Source: Stercorarius parasiticus
Taxonomy: Eukaryota; Chordata; Aves; Charadriiformes; Stercorariidae
Assembly (NCBI GenBank): GCA_013396915.1
Contig: VWZL01002517.1
Coordinates: 889,181-953,180, forward strand
Length of the DNA stretch: 64,000 nucleotides
Direction of reading: 5' to 3'
Positions 11,516-23,874 of the stretch are shown here, in pieces. Under the pieces are notes generated by a model. The model had not been told where the DNA came from. It searched no databases and saw only the letters and a list, made by a program, of their open reading frames with translations. The translations under genes and the position numbers were made by a program. Position 1 is the stretch's first letter. Each line of letters begins with the position of its first letter.

Positions 11516-13878
11516 CTAACTTAGCCATGAGTGAATTTTGATGAGAGGTGCGGGGAGGGTGCTGGTCCCCGTCGTGCTGGGATGGGCTGTCCAGGGAGAG
11601 TGGCCGGGGTGCGGGACAGCAGTTCACGCTGGGGTCTGGTGGGGCAGGGGTGACCACAAAGGCAATGAGTGAGGTTTGTGGCCGTGGTCTTCTGAATGAT
11701 GGGATTAAGGATCTGACAGCTCTGTTTGTCTCCTTGAACATGAACAGGAGCCTGGCCGTGCTCCTGGTGGCAGCAGCGCCGGGATCCACTGGCACAGTCT
11801 GGGTCGAGGGGTGTTTTTCAAGGCTGCGTTTTGGTCTGTCGGGGATGCACAGCTCTAATAGATCCATGGTTTAGGCTTTTAGGTGTCGATAACAGGTCTC
11901 ATTCCCTTTGCCACCCCCTGTCCCTGTCCTCCCACGGTCTCTGCTGCCCTTCCCTGCTGCACCCTCTGCCCTCCCCATCCCGCAGGAGCCCAGAGCCTGC
12001 CTGTGTCCGCGCTTTCCATCGCTACCAAAGTGCGAACACTGGGGAATCGGCGACGCAAAAGCTTGCTTTCTTTAGTTATTTGACGTCTTAATTTTGATTT
12101 TAATCTATCCCATGCTGGGTGCGCTTGGGGCTGCTCCCGGGACAGAGACACGGCACTTGCTGCCGCCCTGCCCTCTGCATCCTCTCATTTCTGTACGGCA
12201 CCTTCACTTGACACGCTGTGTGTTTAAATAATTCAGTTGTCTATGTAAATGCGATGTATAGATTCAGTCAGAAACCACAACCTACGCTTTTTATTTAAAC
12301 ATGTATAATATTTCCAAAGTAATACTCAAGGCACTTTTTCTATTTAATAAACCTCCTTAATGTCCCCTAAATATTAATGTATTGATTTAGTCTTTGCAAT
12401 GTTTGCAAAGTCTAATTTTTTTCCTCAATCAGGCCAAGAGGGACTTGCATTTGGAGCTAACGAGATAAACCTTGCCCAAATTTATTTAAAGTGGGGCAAA
12501 ATAAATATGCAAAAGACTTCAAAAATCATATAGCAACCGCTTTCCAGCTAAAACCGACAATCCATTACTCTTTTAAATTGCTAGCACTCGAGTAGGATGT
12601 CAGTTTTTGTTATTAAATTAACTCACTGGTGCCAGCCACTGTTATCATCTTGTCCCTGCTCAGCACAAGAAGAAAAAGACTTAGGAAAATCCTTCCGGAG
12701 GTGGCGGTGGCGGAGTGAGATTTGCCCGATGATAGAGACCCCCAGTCGAGTGAACAGCGCGCCCTTACCAAGGGCTGCATCCACAGTCATTAATGCAGCG
12801 TTAACGACCCATCGGAGTGTTTTCTTCAGGATTTGTATTTTTTTATCCACGCATTGAATTCCTCCCACATTTGTACCTCTTACAGCATTCAGATGAGCTG
12901 CATGGGCTCTTCTCTCTCTCAAATATGTATGAATGGCTTCTCCCCTTCTTTAAAAGACTGAAATCATGGAAAATGTTTGCATTAGCAGGTGATCTCATTT
13001 ACAAGGGTGTAAATCAGGAATATTTCATCTGAAGTAGCGCAGGGCTGTTCTAGGCTGAAACTCATAATTCTGCAATGTCAGAGGTGCTTCACAGCCACGG
13101 CTGCAACTGCATTTCCATTATAAGCCTGAAATTTCCATCTTCTGAAATCTGCAGGTAAAGGATAAGCCACACAAAATAATCATTTGCTCTCTGGTCTGCA
13201 GTATATTAGTTCTGTTACATTTGAATCGAGTTGAATGAGTTGTTTTGTGCCCCGTGAGAGCCTTGCGAAAGGTGTGTTCGGAACAGTCCAAGTGTCTTTC
13301 AGCAGCTTCTTGCGTTATACGGCAGCGGCAGAAGTAAGGAAGAAAAAATAAGGGCCAAAGCCAAAAAAAGCCGACAGCTTAGGTTAAAGAACATAATGAT
13401 CTAACGCAGAGGACAGAAATGTAGAGTATTAAATTCTAAGCTTCGTGGTCGTTAGGTTAGTTATGTTCTTCATCCCTCCTCTGCCAAGCTGGAGAGGTGC
13501 CGAGGCTTCTGCTGGGAGAGCATCGCTCGTCCTCTCTGAAGCGTGGCTCTGGTCAGCTCCCACCCAACAAGCAGGAGACCTCCCTCAGGTCAAACAGAAC
13601 CAACCGGTTGGAAGTGCTGTGTGGAACCCAAGTTGTAAGGAGAATTATGAACCTTTTTTGAAAGACAGGTTTTAAAAAAGTTTTTGGAAAGAAAGCCCAT
13701 TCAGAATGAGAGTTTACCAAAGAGTGAGCTGGTGGCGGAGCCCACTCTGCGCACCGGGGCTCTTCTGGTTCTTGCTGGCATTAAGGCAAATACAGGTCAA
13801 ACCTATTACTTTGCATTAGATGGATCTAAAGTGGGTGATTTTATTTTTTTATTTTTGTTCCTTTTTAATCTTAATACC
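11516..13878. other. Unique intronic sequence between CR1 copies
   Basis: No gene seen. The first 650 bases are GC-moderate. From about 12230 to 12560 the sequence is strongly AT-rich with words such as TTTAAATAATTCAG and CTAAATATTAATG, a plausible non-coding conserved element. A small GGTGGCGGTGGCGGAG triplet-like stretch lies near 12700. Confidence 0.45.
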
Positions 13879-14027
13879 TCCATCCCTGCGGGTATTTAGA
13901 AGACGGGTAGACATAGCCCTTAGAGATACGGTTTAGTGGCGGTTTCTGTCAGAGTTGGGTGGATGGTTGGACTCGGTGATCTGAAAGGTACCTTCCAACC
14001 TGGGCAATTCTATGATTCTGTGATTCT
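13879..14027 (+). mobile_element. CR1 LINE 3' tail fragment
   Basis: The sequence shows TTTAGAAGACGGGTAGACAT, then GGTTGGACTCGGTGATCTG and ACCTTCCAACCTGGGC, followed by the octamer tail TCTATGATTCTGTGATTCT. Only the last 150 bases of the element are present, as is usual for 5'-truncated CR1 copies. Confidence 0.92.
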
Positions 14028-14145
14028 AATTAAAAAAATATGGAGTGCAGATAACCTCCATAGTCTTCCACACCTCAAGGAAAAGGCTTTTGCTGAGGAA
14101 TTTACAACTGACTTGAAAATGTGAAAAAAATTTCATGGTAAGAAC

Positions 14146-14328
14146 CACCCGGTCAGGACCGTGGGTGGCCGTAGCGCGTGTTTGCAGAGCCGTGAGAGCG
14201 TAACCCCTGCCTGAAGCTTTGGCGTGGTGCCAGCCACCAGCAAAGGGACGACGCTGAGGCCGCGACGTCGTGTTACGAAGCGACGTTTATGAAGCTGTGG
14301 GAGTCCATTAGCGGCACGTCACTCGTAG
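14146..14328. other. CpG-dense patch
   Basis: I count about 20 CpG dinucleotides in roughly 180 bases, including AGCGCGTG, GACGACGC and GCCGCGACGTCG. The surrounding intron is AT-rich and has few. It lies directly downstream of the CR1 tail at 13879-14027 and has no recognisable coding content. It could be a small regulatory island or chance. Confidence 0.5.
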
Positions 14329-15629
14329 GAGAACCTGATGTGTGATTGCATCCTGTAACGCGAGACATTATCAAGGATGCCAAACCTACTCCTTTTCCAA
14401 AGATTTTGTATTTCATGAATACGTCTTTTTTATGATTTCACATCTATTGAATATGCTGCTCCCACTGAACTCAGTGGCAAAAATCCGGATAGTTTCGCTC
14501 AGGAAAGAGCCAGCACTCATTGCAAGACTTGCTTGGAAGACTAAAATGGAAATGCTGGTTTTTCCCATTGTACCACCTCAGAAATACAATTCTCATCTGA
14601 AAATAGAGTGCGGCAGTGCAGAGATTTTAATTACAATTACTTTATCCAAATGCAATTTCCTTTGAACAGATCCTCCAAAATGCTGTTTTGTGACGGTGAC
14701 GAACTGCAGATGTATTATTGCAAAGACCTAAAATGGGACTTATAACACTTTTAAGGGTTTGGTTACGTGTAAGTACATGTTCTTCTGACTGCCCGTACTG
14801 TGGGCTCTGTTATTCCCTCTCTGAACGCCTCTTCGACGTCCTGTTGGTTCAATTAAAGGCAATTGGGCTGGCCTGGAAAATCTGAGAGAATTATTTGGTT
14901 GTTCATTGCCATCGTTTCCACGTTGCAGGTGTTTTTGCAACTCTGAGCCCTGAGTAAACAGTATAATATTTTATTGAGCTTTCTGCTGCCTGTCGCTGTG
15001 ATCATTGTGATTACTGTGTTTTATCTGATTTTTTTTTTCATTGGATTTCCTGTTATTTCAACTTCTGTAGTGTTAGCCTGTCAGTTTTCAGCAGCAAAAA
15101 AGGTGTCCCACGTTGAAAAGCTTAATTTTTTTATGTTAACAAAGGCAGTTAAATAGCCTTAGAGTGCATTAGAGACCAATCTCTGCAACTCTGTGTTGCG
15201 GTGTCACCTTTTTCATCAACTAGATTTAAAAAAAGGATGGAAAAATTATCCCACCTGATGGAGGGTAGATCTAGAACATGCTGGGTTTATCTTGCAAAAA
15301 GATTTTTAATCTAAATATTTAATGAAGTCTTGCTACGGAGGTGCAAAGCCACTGATTATCCTCAAATGAATTCCCAACATTTTCGAAAATCCTTATCTCC
15401 TCTAAGATTGAGGAGAAAACACTGTAAAAGTATTTCAGGGTCAAACTTCATCACAGTAAGCTTTTTAGTAAATTCTTCCTCACGCAATTCTAATTAATGC
15501 AATTAAAGTATGCCACGTCAGGAATCCTGTTCGTCGTAATCAATGAAAACAGAGACCTGTATATGAAAACCATTTCTATAAAACCAGGATGGAAATAAAC
15601 CAGCAAATAAAATAGAAGGACACATGCAG

Positions 15630-15722
15630 CGTTGCGGAGTGGCACGGCCGTGTCCCTCGCTCGCGCCAGCGGAAGCAGCGCATCTGCCGCGTCTCCGCGT
15701 GAGAGACCGAGGTCAGCGTCTT
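15630..15722. other. Short CpG-dense patch
   Basis: About 15 CpG dinucleotides within roughly 90 bases, including CTCGCTCGCGCC and GCCGCGTCTCCGCG, flanked by AT-rich intron. Its function is unknown. Confidence 0.45.
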
Positions 15723-17610
15723 GCTTTTAGCCTGATTAGAACTAATAGCATCTGACATACTAAATATCTGAGTTGAAATACTATAATCCGATAAAAACCC
15801 TTTGTCAAGTCCAGTTAACGTCTAAAAAGTGAGACAAATGGAAGCAGCGCTGAATTTACGGCTTTGCCAAAGAGCGACCGTCTCCCTGCAGCATCCCTCC
15901 TCCTCTGCTGCCAGCGAAGGTGCGGCATCGTTACCGTGTCTGTGTGCGCTTTTAGGGTCAATCGCTTATTTAAAGTAATAAATATCTTATTCAAGGCTCC
16001 AGGGTGCCAATGATAAATAATTTTAGTATATATACGATTAAATGGCACCTTCTTTTTTAAAGAGGTAACGGAACAAGGAGTTGTCAGACCAGCAGGCGCC
16101 GTGCAAGCACCTTGGCACAGCTGGAGATGAAACGCGGCTCGGGCAAGACACTGTCGTTGCAGGCCCTCGCTCATCTGCGAATGTTCGTTTTCTGCAGTTA
16201 TTTACAGGGGAAAAGGAGAAATGCTTTGGACATAAACATTTAGTAATTAAAAATTACTTTTTAGGGCAACTCTTTTAGACATCAGAATGATTTCTCAGGG
16301 GAAAAAGGGAGACATACCTTCACAAACTTCTTAAAACTAGAGAGAAGAGCGTCACGGAGACGTTAGGACGGAACCAGTTCTGTGTGTTTTCTTGCGTGAC
16401 ATGGCCTTGCTTGGCTAACAGCGAAGACTGTTGCACATTCCTCTGCCACAATAATGAAATCCCAGATTACTTTTAAACTGCTGATCTGGCTACATTGCGG
16501 GTTAAATAACTGTAATTACAAACACTGGAAAGATTGCTCCAAGTACCAGTACAGGCAATTATAAGTATATGAATATAATAAAAGTAACTCTATAAAAACA
16601 ATAAATATAACATGTCGCCTCTTCAAATTATTTTTTAAGAAGTGCAAGTTTTCACAAACGCGTTATTGCATTGAAACGGGAGGCGGAATCAGAATGGTGT
16701 CCCGCGAACCGGGGGCGAGCTAGCCTTGCTTCTCTTCTGCTGCTTCCGCGTCTGTGTCCGGCTCTTGGGATCTGGTTCCCTGGAGGGTTGGGGGTCGGAT
16801 CCACCTGCCCCTAAAGGATAACGCCAGCCAGCCGAAATTCACTGACATCCACAAAACGCTTTACAAATGCTCCAGCTGGAGGTGTTTTATGTTGCAACGG
16901 CACGATGCGTTCTGAGAGCAAACAGAAAAAGTAGAGCGCGCTAATTACGAATGACAGGGACGTGCTGCTTTCCAAGGAAGTTTGCGATAATCAACAGGCA
17001 ATTGATTCCTAGCCATTTTGTCGCTCCAACGTTTTAACATGCTTGGGACATCGGTTGTGCTGGTTGAAATGGCTGTTGCTGTGTGCCGGATGGCTCTGCG
17101 CTGGTGGGCGCAGCGCCCTGGGGCGGGAGGATGGAACTGCCTTCCTCCCCTGCGGCTCCCAGCCCCCCTTACCTCCCACCCCCACTTTTGCTTCCCATTT
17201 TTTATTGCAGACCTAGGGAGGCGGGTTGGGAACGGGGTAAAAATAAAGCAGCTGGCAGCAGTTTCTCCTATGGAAACACTGCTAGAGCAATGCCACGCGA
17301 CAGCAGTAATACTGCATTTTTTTGCTACTTCCTCATCAAAACGCGGGCAGTTTGGTGCCGGCTGTGGGTCCCTGCCCTCCCAGCTCCTGGGGCTCCTCCC
17401 TGGGCACCGGCACCGTTCTGAGTTGGCTTGCAGTCATCGGAATTTAGCCTCTTGTGCTGCAGTGATCAGAAATACTGGAAGCTTATTCATACGTTCATTT
17501 GTATTAGCTGTAGACTAAAATCAATGCATGGACAACAAGTACATAAGGATTGTCCTTTTATAACTGTATTCGTTTTAAACTTAAATTGAATTTGCATAGC
17601 GGTTGCTGCG

Positions 17611-17690
17611 TAGAGCAAAGCATTACTTTCCATTTTACAAGCGGGGACCCTGACAGACTTGAGAGGATAAAATCAGACTTATTTCACGGT
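17611..17690 (+). mobile_element. Possible MIR-like SINE remnant
   Basis: CCATTTTACAAGCGGGGACC followed by CTGA, AGAGGATAAAATCAGACTT and TCACGGTC resembles the 3' end of the MIR core (CCATTTTACAGATGAGGAAACTGA and onward) with many changes. Only one short block is recognisable, so this is tentative. Confidence 0.35.
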
Positions 17691-20600
17691 CTGAAATTGC
17701 CCTTCTGATGTTCGGCAATGTGGAAATCCAGCCGGTAAGGCATTAGTGGGGAGAAATAAAGCTGGTGGATGGTTTCGCCCATATTTATTTTTAAGTGAAA
17801 TGTCGACGAGCATCTGGCAGATCACGGTTGGGAATAGCAGAGACGTCAGAGCTCCTGTGTGTTTGCAGGGGCTACCAGTGATGTACGGACAGGGCGCACA
17901 GGCACACTCACGGGGGTGTGCATGTGCGCGTTCCCTGGTGTGTATATCCATGTTACGGGTCAGACTGTGGCGTAATTCAGTAGGAATGTGCCGAGTGTGG
18001 AGGCCGAATATGGAGAGATGTTTCATAATTTGCCTTTTCTTATAATTGCGCGGCAGCTCTATGTTAGCAGTAATCTAATCTGCAGTAATCTGTAACCGAA
18101 CGGCTATTTCTAGCTGATAAGATTTGGGTCTGTTCAGCACTGTCCTTGCAGGTTTTTGAAGGTAATTCTGCACGTGTGTTGAACTTTATCTAACAGGGAA
18201 AAACCCCGTGCTGTAAATCCAACCAGTTGTAAATGTCAATATTACATACTTAAAAAACCTAAAACCGTTGAAATTAGCATGGAGAATTTTGAAAGCCCAT
18301 TAAGCTTTAGTCTTATTGGAATAATTAGATAGTAGCATCTGTAAAAGTGTGAAATGTCATTTGGGCTCTTCAGAAACCTGTTGACAAACCTCTTCTAGAT
18401 TTTCCTTCCTATGAAATTTAAATAACCGAGCTGTCGTCTTTGAGTAACAGTGCTGTAATTAGTCTCTGACGTTTTATTCCTCCACGCACAGTCTTTGGCT
18501 CTGTATTTTACGTTGCTTCTGTTTCTGTGCGCTCCCACGGAAGCAGAGTTGTGTATGCTGCTATTTCCAACGGCGTTAAAGTGGGGAAAAGCAAAGGCTG
18601 CGCACAACAGGAAAACGGGAGTGGGCAATCCGCTTGCTTTTGAGGGAAGAGCGTCCCTCACTCCTGGGGTGGTCGGAGCCAATTCTGAGGATTCTGCTCC
18701 CACTGGATGCTTTTAAAGCCTGGGTTTTTTAGCGTTGATTACACAAAAAATCGACCCGCTTACAGGTCATTTACAGTATTTTCTGTCTGGCGTGAAGACT
18801 GACTGGCCCAATAAAGGAAAACAAGATCAGCAGGACAGAAAATGTAAGGTTATTTGGCTTCTCTATGGCTCATCACTGGGAAAAGATGTTTATTTTCATA
18901 GATGAGAGAAGGTGTTGGGAGAAGTCGGTGGGAAAATGCCTGTTCTCATCAGTGGAGGCTAAACCAAGTCCATAGTTTACCAACCGTCATGCTGCGAAAC
19001 AGGGTGGTTAAATGTAAGTTTAAAGTATCAAAAAAGAAGAGGAAAATCTCTGTCCAATAAAGGGAAATAGCGTTAGGCAATATTTTATGTTGCTTTTTAA
19101 CCACTAAAGGAAAGATTTGTATCTGCGTGATGAATCTCCATTGCTGGTCCATTCGTGCGGTGTTTTTGGGACAGTCATTCAGCGTGAATGTCCCCAAAAT
19201 GAATGTCCCATTCAAGCATCCAGTCGGCCAGCGTTTTTTTTAGCCCACAGAATAGAAGGGGAAAAGTGTCCAGTACGGACTGAAATACAAATTTCATTGA
19301 TCTTGGGTTTTTGGCTTGTTGCTCGTGTTTAAGAAGAGAGACATCCCCGGCGCAGGAGCGGTCGGGGAGAGGCGGGGGGCACTGGGGGAGCCGAACCGGG
19401 GCGTGCGACAGTGCTGCTCAAAGGGGGGTTGAGATTTAACAGAGAAACAAAGCAGTTTCTGCTCCACGTTAAATTTCACTATAAATACTTGGTGACTGCG
19501 AATGCAAACGAGTTTTTATACTTTTAGTAGGCAGCTGACGGTTATTTTTTAACAAGGTAAAAAACATTTTAAGTGCACAAGCAGGATAGAGAGGGGGCGT
19601 ATTCCTGGTTCCTGTCTAAGGGTGCGTCTTCATTGGCAATATGACCGTTGTCGCTGAAGATGTCCCAGGGTGAAGCATAAAGACCTGGTGATCGAAAAGC
19701 TAAAATTAAATGAGAAGGAAAATGTAAGGAACCTTCCCCGTTTATTTTTTTACCAGTACGAACTGGTTAGGTATAATAGCGAAATATAAAATGGCACTAA
19801 TGCAGAGCATGTCCTTTTTTTTTGGTTTTGTTTTAAATGCTTTGCTATTCATTTTTCTGTGTCGGTCTCTTCCCACACTTTTTTTTTCTCCTTTGAAGAA
19901 GCATCAGTTGTAGGAGTGAAACTAGGCCAAGCACAAGGGAAAATGGAGCTGGAGTAATAAGCAGGGAGAGTAGTAAACTTTGGAGGACTTTGATAGAATA
20001 TTTGCAATAAAAAGGGCTGTATGCCTCATGCTACGTTTCCATATTTAATGTTGGAGAAGCTGATAGCACAGAGAATTTGCTTTGTCTTTTCTTTCCTCAT
20101 GTGATGCGTAATACTTAAATCTCCATTGCAGGCCGCTGCTTTGCTTCTAGTCACAGTCTGCTCTGAAGAAATCACGAAGTTAGCTTGTATACCTGCTTTT
20201 AAATTAATGACATCCTTGAGAGATGGCATTATTATCCCAAACAGTGCGATTTATATCCTTCATAGCTAGCTCTGCTTTAGCAAAAGCTGACGCGTGACCT
20301 CTTCGCAGGCTAGACTGTTCCATAAAGCTCACTAAATTATACATAGGCAGAAATATTCTACCTCCAGTGACCAGTCCATTAATAAAAATCCATAAACAGG
20401 AAGGGGTAGAAAGATCTCATTAGGAAAACCAGACGAAAGGGTGAAATGCAGGAACCTGAAGTGCTCTAACAACTGAAAACTCCCTCAGAGAAGCTGAACG
20501 TTCGGTCTAGGAGGAGGAGTTGCCTTTGCCTCAGAAGCAGGCACAGGCTGTACTGGAAAACATGCAGCGGTTTTTGGAACTACACGGGCTCTCCATCCAG

Positions 20601-23600
20601 TCTCTTTTATAGTTTACCAACTCAGCGAATATACACGCACACGAAATATTAAATGAAGGTGGGACCTTTTTTCCACTCATACCAGGAGCTGTATCTCTAG
20701 ATAGTTATGGAAGTACGTATTTGCAAGAGAATTAGTCTTGAAATAAATCCATGTATTCACCATACTCTTCCTTTGTAAGGTTTATATATTGAGGCTGTCT
20801 CTCCTATCACTGATGCCCAAGGGTAGTTCCCATCCCTAGGGAAGCCCATTAGGATAAAAAAATTGCCCATGCGACTGACCAAGTCACAAAGAGGACAGTC
20901 CTTTGGCGAGGATTTTACTGTGTCTGGGTACTGGTTCCCTTTGGTCTGTCTTCTACTGAGCTAGGGCAAACTCGATCTGCACTGCGTAGGTGATTTAATC
21001 AAATGAAAAATAAGAATCATGTATTAGCTCTTTAAATCCCACCCCAGTGTATGAAGATACAATTCTTCCCTTTCAGTTTATTCGATGGTGCATCTTGTCT
21101 TGTTTTTATGAACGGGGAACTTACAGAAGAGAAGTATTTTGTGCTACGAGCTGTGTTGGATCCAGGGTTACGGGAGAATTGCCAAGAATGAACAAGCACG
21201 GGGATGGATTTACTAAAGAAGTTCCTTCTCACATACTGTCTTCTTTTTGGAATCCTCTACAGCTTAATTTTGATTTTGTAGCTTAAGAGAGGGTAAGAGA
21301 GGATGATGACAAGATCTGATATTTGCAGGCAGCAAAATTCAGCCGTTGGAAAAAGCAAAACCAAACGCGTGTTTTTAAAAAGAACTCGTAGTGCTAATTT
21401 AGGAAAACTTCTGGAAAGGGCTGAAAACAACTGAAAAGGAAAGTCGCAGATTCACACTGCAATGTTGAATTGTACTGAATTTGAAACAAAGCTTTAAAGG
21501 ATATGGATTAAATGTTTCCTGCCTGGAAAATCTCCACTTGAAAAAATTCATCTTTGATTGTACGTCTTTCATAAAGACGTAAAGAAAACTTTTTCAGTTG
21601 TTTTCTATCCAAAGATTGTAGGACAGACAGCAAGGGCAGAGGTTACCTAGCCTGAGACATCTGGCAAGGAGAGGGCTGCATTCTCTGCAGGGGAAATAAA
21701 GACGCTGCTGCTCCCCATTGTGGCGTTTCCAATACCTTCATACTGAGGTTTAATTTAGGAGGCTTTAGTTTTCTAAATTGGCCCTTCGGAAGAGGAGGGT
21801 GCAGCCTGGGCAGGCTGCGGCCCTGAGCATCCCCCTCCTCTCCGGGCTGCGCTCCCTCACCCCCCGCCTCGGCTGCTCGCGTCCTTCCTCGCCCTCATGG
21901 CCCTGGAGAGGGGTCACTCTAGAGGTGCTCACAGGGATACGTCTGCGTAGCAGTTGTACGAATAGTGAATTATTTCAGGGAAATGTCTCATAGCTCGGGC
22001 ATGTCTCAGGAGCCGTTAGGCGTAGAATAGCAGCCAGAATGTCCTATTTCTGGTGACTGACCTGGTGTAATCAAATAGCTGCAAATTTGATCTGGAAATT
22101 GCCCGCATGTGGTATATGAAGCAATAATTACAGTATCATTAACAAGTTGTAAAAAACACTTTCTGACGGTGACTGAAAGTGTGATTTAATTTGAAATCCC
22201 TTAACAGAAAGAACAAAGGAAAAAAAAATTAATATGTAACTACGTATCCGCATCTGTTAATACTTTGATTTCATTATATCCCATCCAGCAGGCGTGAGCC
22301 GCCAGAACCTGCAAAGTGTGTCTCGTTGGTCAGGAGTCACTGCTCTTCAGTAAGCAGATTCATCAGTGGTTTATTAATATCGCTAGGCTCATTCAATTAG
22401 CCCTTGTTTTGTGAGTAAAACTGAAAAAATAAATCACCCAAGTGTTCTTCATTTTGACGGCGCAGCTTGAAGCAACTGTTGGAGCCATCCTAGAACCATG
22501 CTTCTCTCTTCCGTTTCAGAAAAACACGACGTTCGTGGTAGAGTGTAATCCTAATTATTCATCTCTTTTCTATTTGATAATTATGGCGATGATTCAGATT
22601 TTTAGGATACATTAACTAAGAAAGTATTTTTGGGTTTCCCGCCAGGAGAGGTGGTTATGTCGAAGGCCAGGATGCCTAAGTCTTCACCTGGTGCAAGGTG
22701 TTGAGTCCCGTCTGCAAAGACATAACCCATCTCCCACAAGAACAGAGCGACTGAATTTCGGAGGAATGGCTCCAGGAGCCCCAGGCACCACCATGCTCCC
22801 GCACAGCCGCAGCCTCACGGGAGAAGCCGCCCCAGAATACTGGCTGTAGCAAACAGTAAATCCGAGCCCTCTTTGAGGCAATTAGCAAAATCAGAGCGTC
22901 TTTTGAAGCAAACAGGCACGAAAACGCCGTGCTTGCACTGGTTTTTCAAATGCTGAATTTCACAAGTTTCTTCAGCGCGCACAGTTTGTTCGGAGGCAGC
23001 AGAAGCGAATATCCAACACGGCAGTGGGCTTAGAGAGCCGGTGGTGCCTTGGGTTTTTCTATGAGCTCTTCACCCAGCCGTACAAGCATATTTTCAGTAA
23101 CAGCAGCGATGGATTAGAATTATTAAAATAACCCCCACTTAGGGGCGAGTTGTTAATTGCAGCCGGGTGCCCTTTTGCATTCCCACCTCCCCCCCATCCA
23201 GGAGTGAGGATGACGAGCGGCAGCCACCGTGGGGCGCGGGGAGGAGCCGCCGACCCGGAATAAAGGGGGGAAAGGCGGACGGATAAAACCTGTTCATCCC
23301 TCAGCGCCTTGGTAGAGATTTTTAATTTTTTCAGGGTTTATCTGCACATGAGACACCGCTCAGGATTTGAGTATACCGAAGGATTCCATCCTCCTGTATC
23401 CTGTGTGACTAAGGGATTTGTTGTGTCCTTTAAAGTACAAGTCATACAGCACTAACTGTTCATTTATAGGAGCGGGTCTTTCTCAGGAATGTTCTGAAGA
23501 GTTCCCTTGAAGGAACCGTATAATGAAAACCGTATGACTTAAATTACTGGGGCTGCATTTCCTGCATATTATAATTTATGAAGCAGTAACAAGGATAATA

Positions 23601-23861
23601 AATGATAAAAGATCTTTTGCACCATACAGGAAAACTCTGTAGCAAAATGAAAACCATACAGCATTGATTCTTAATACAATCCTATAATATGACTCTAACT
23701 TCTATTATACCTACGTATCACAGATCTTTTATCCGAGCTATTCAGATAAAAGCTTCGGAGTTTTAGCAAACAATAGCCTAGCCCCATGGGTAAAGTTTGA
23801 AAACTGTGCTCAAGGAGATGCACGTACAAAGTCTGTTCAGTTACGACAGATTTGGGCATTC

Positions 23862-23874
23862 TTTTTTTTTTTTT
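23862..23874 (+). repeat. T13 tract
   Basis: Thirteen thymines in a row between GGGCATTC and CCATGTG. Confidence 0.85.

Noticed and set aside
11112..11867. 251-codon minus-strand open frame
   Set aside because: About half of it is the antisense of a CR1 3' end, which often stays open because it is GC-rich. Not a gene.
17018..17518. 166-codon plus-strand open frame
   Set aside because: GC-rich local composition, no domain, overlapping frames equally open.
17881..17945. GTG/CAC-rich sequence considered as a microsatellite
   Set aside because: The dinucleotide pattern is broken throughout; no real tandem array.
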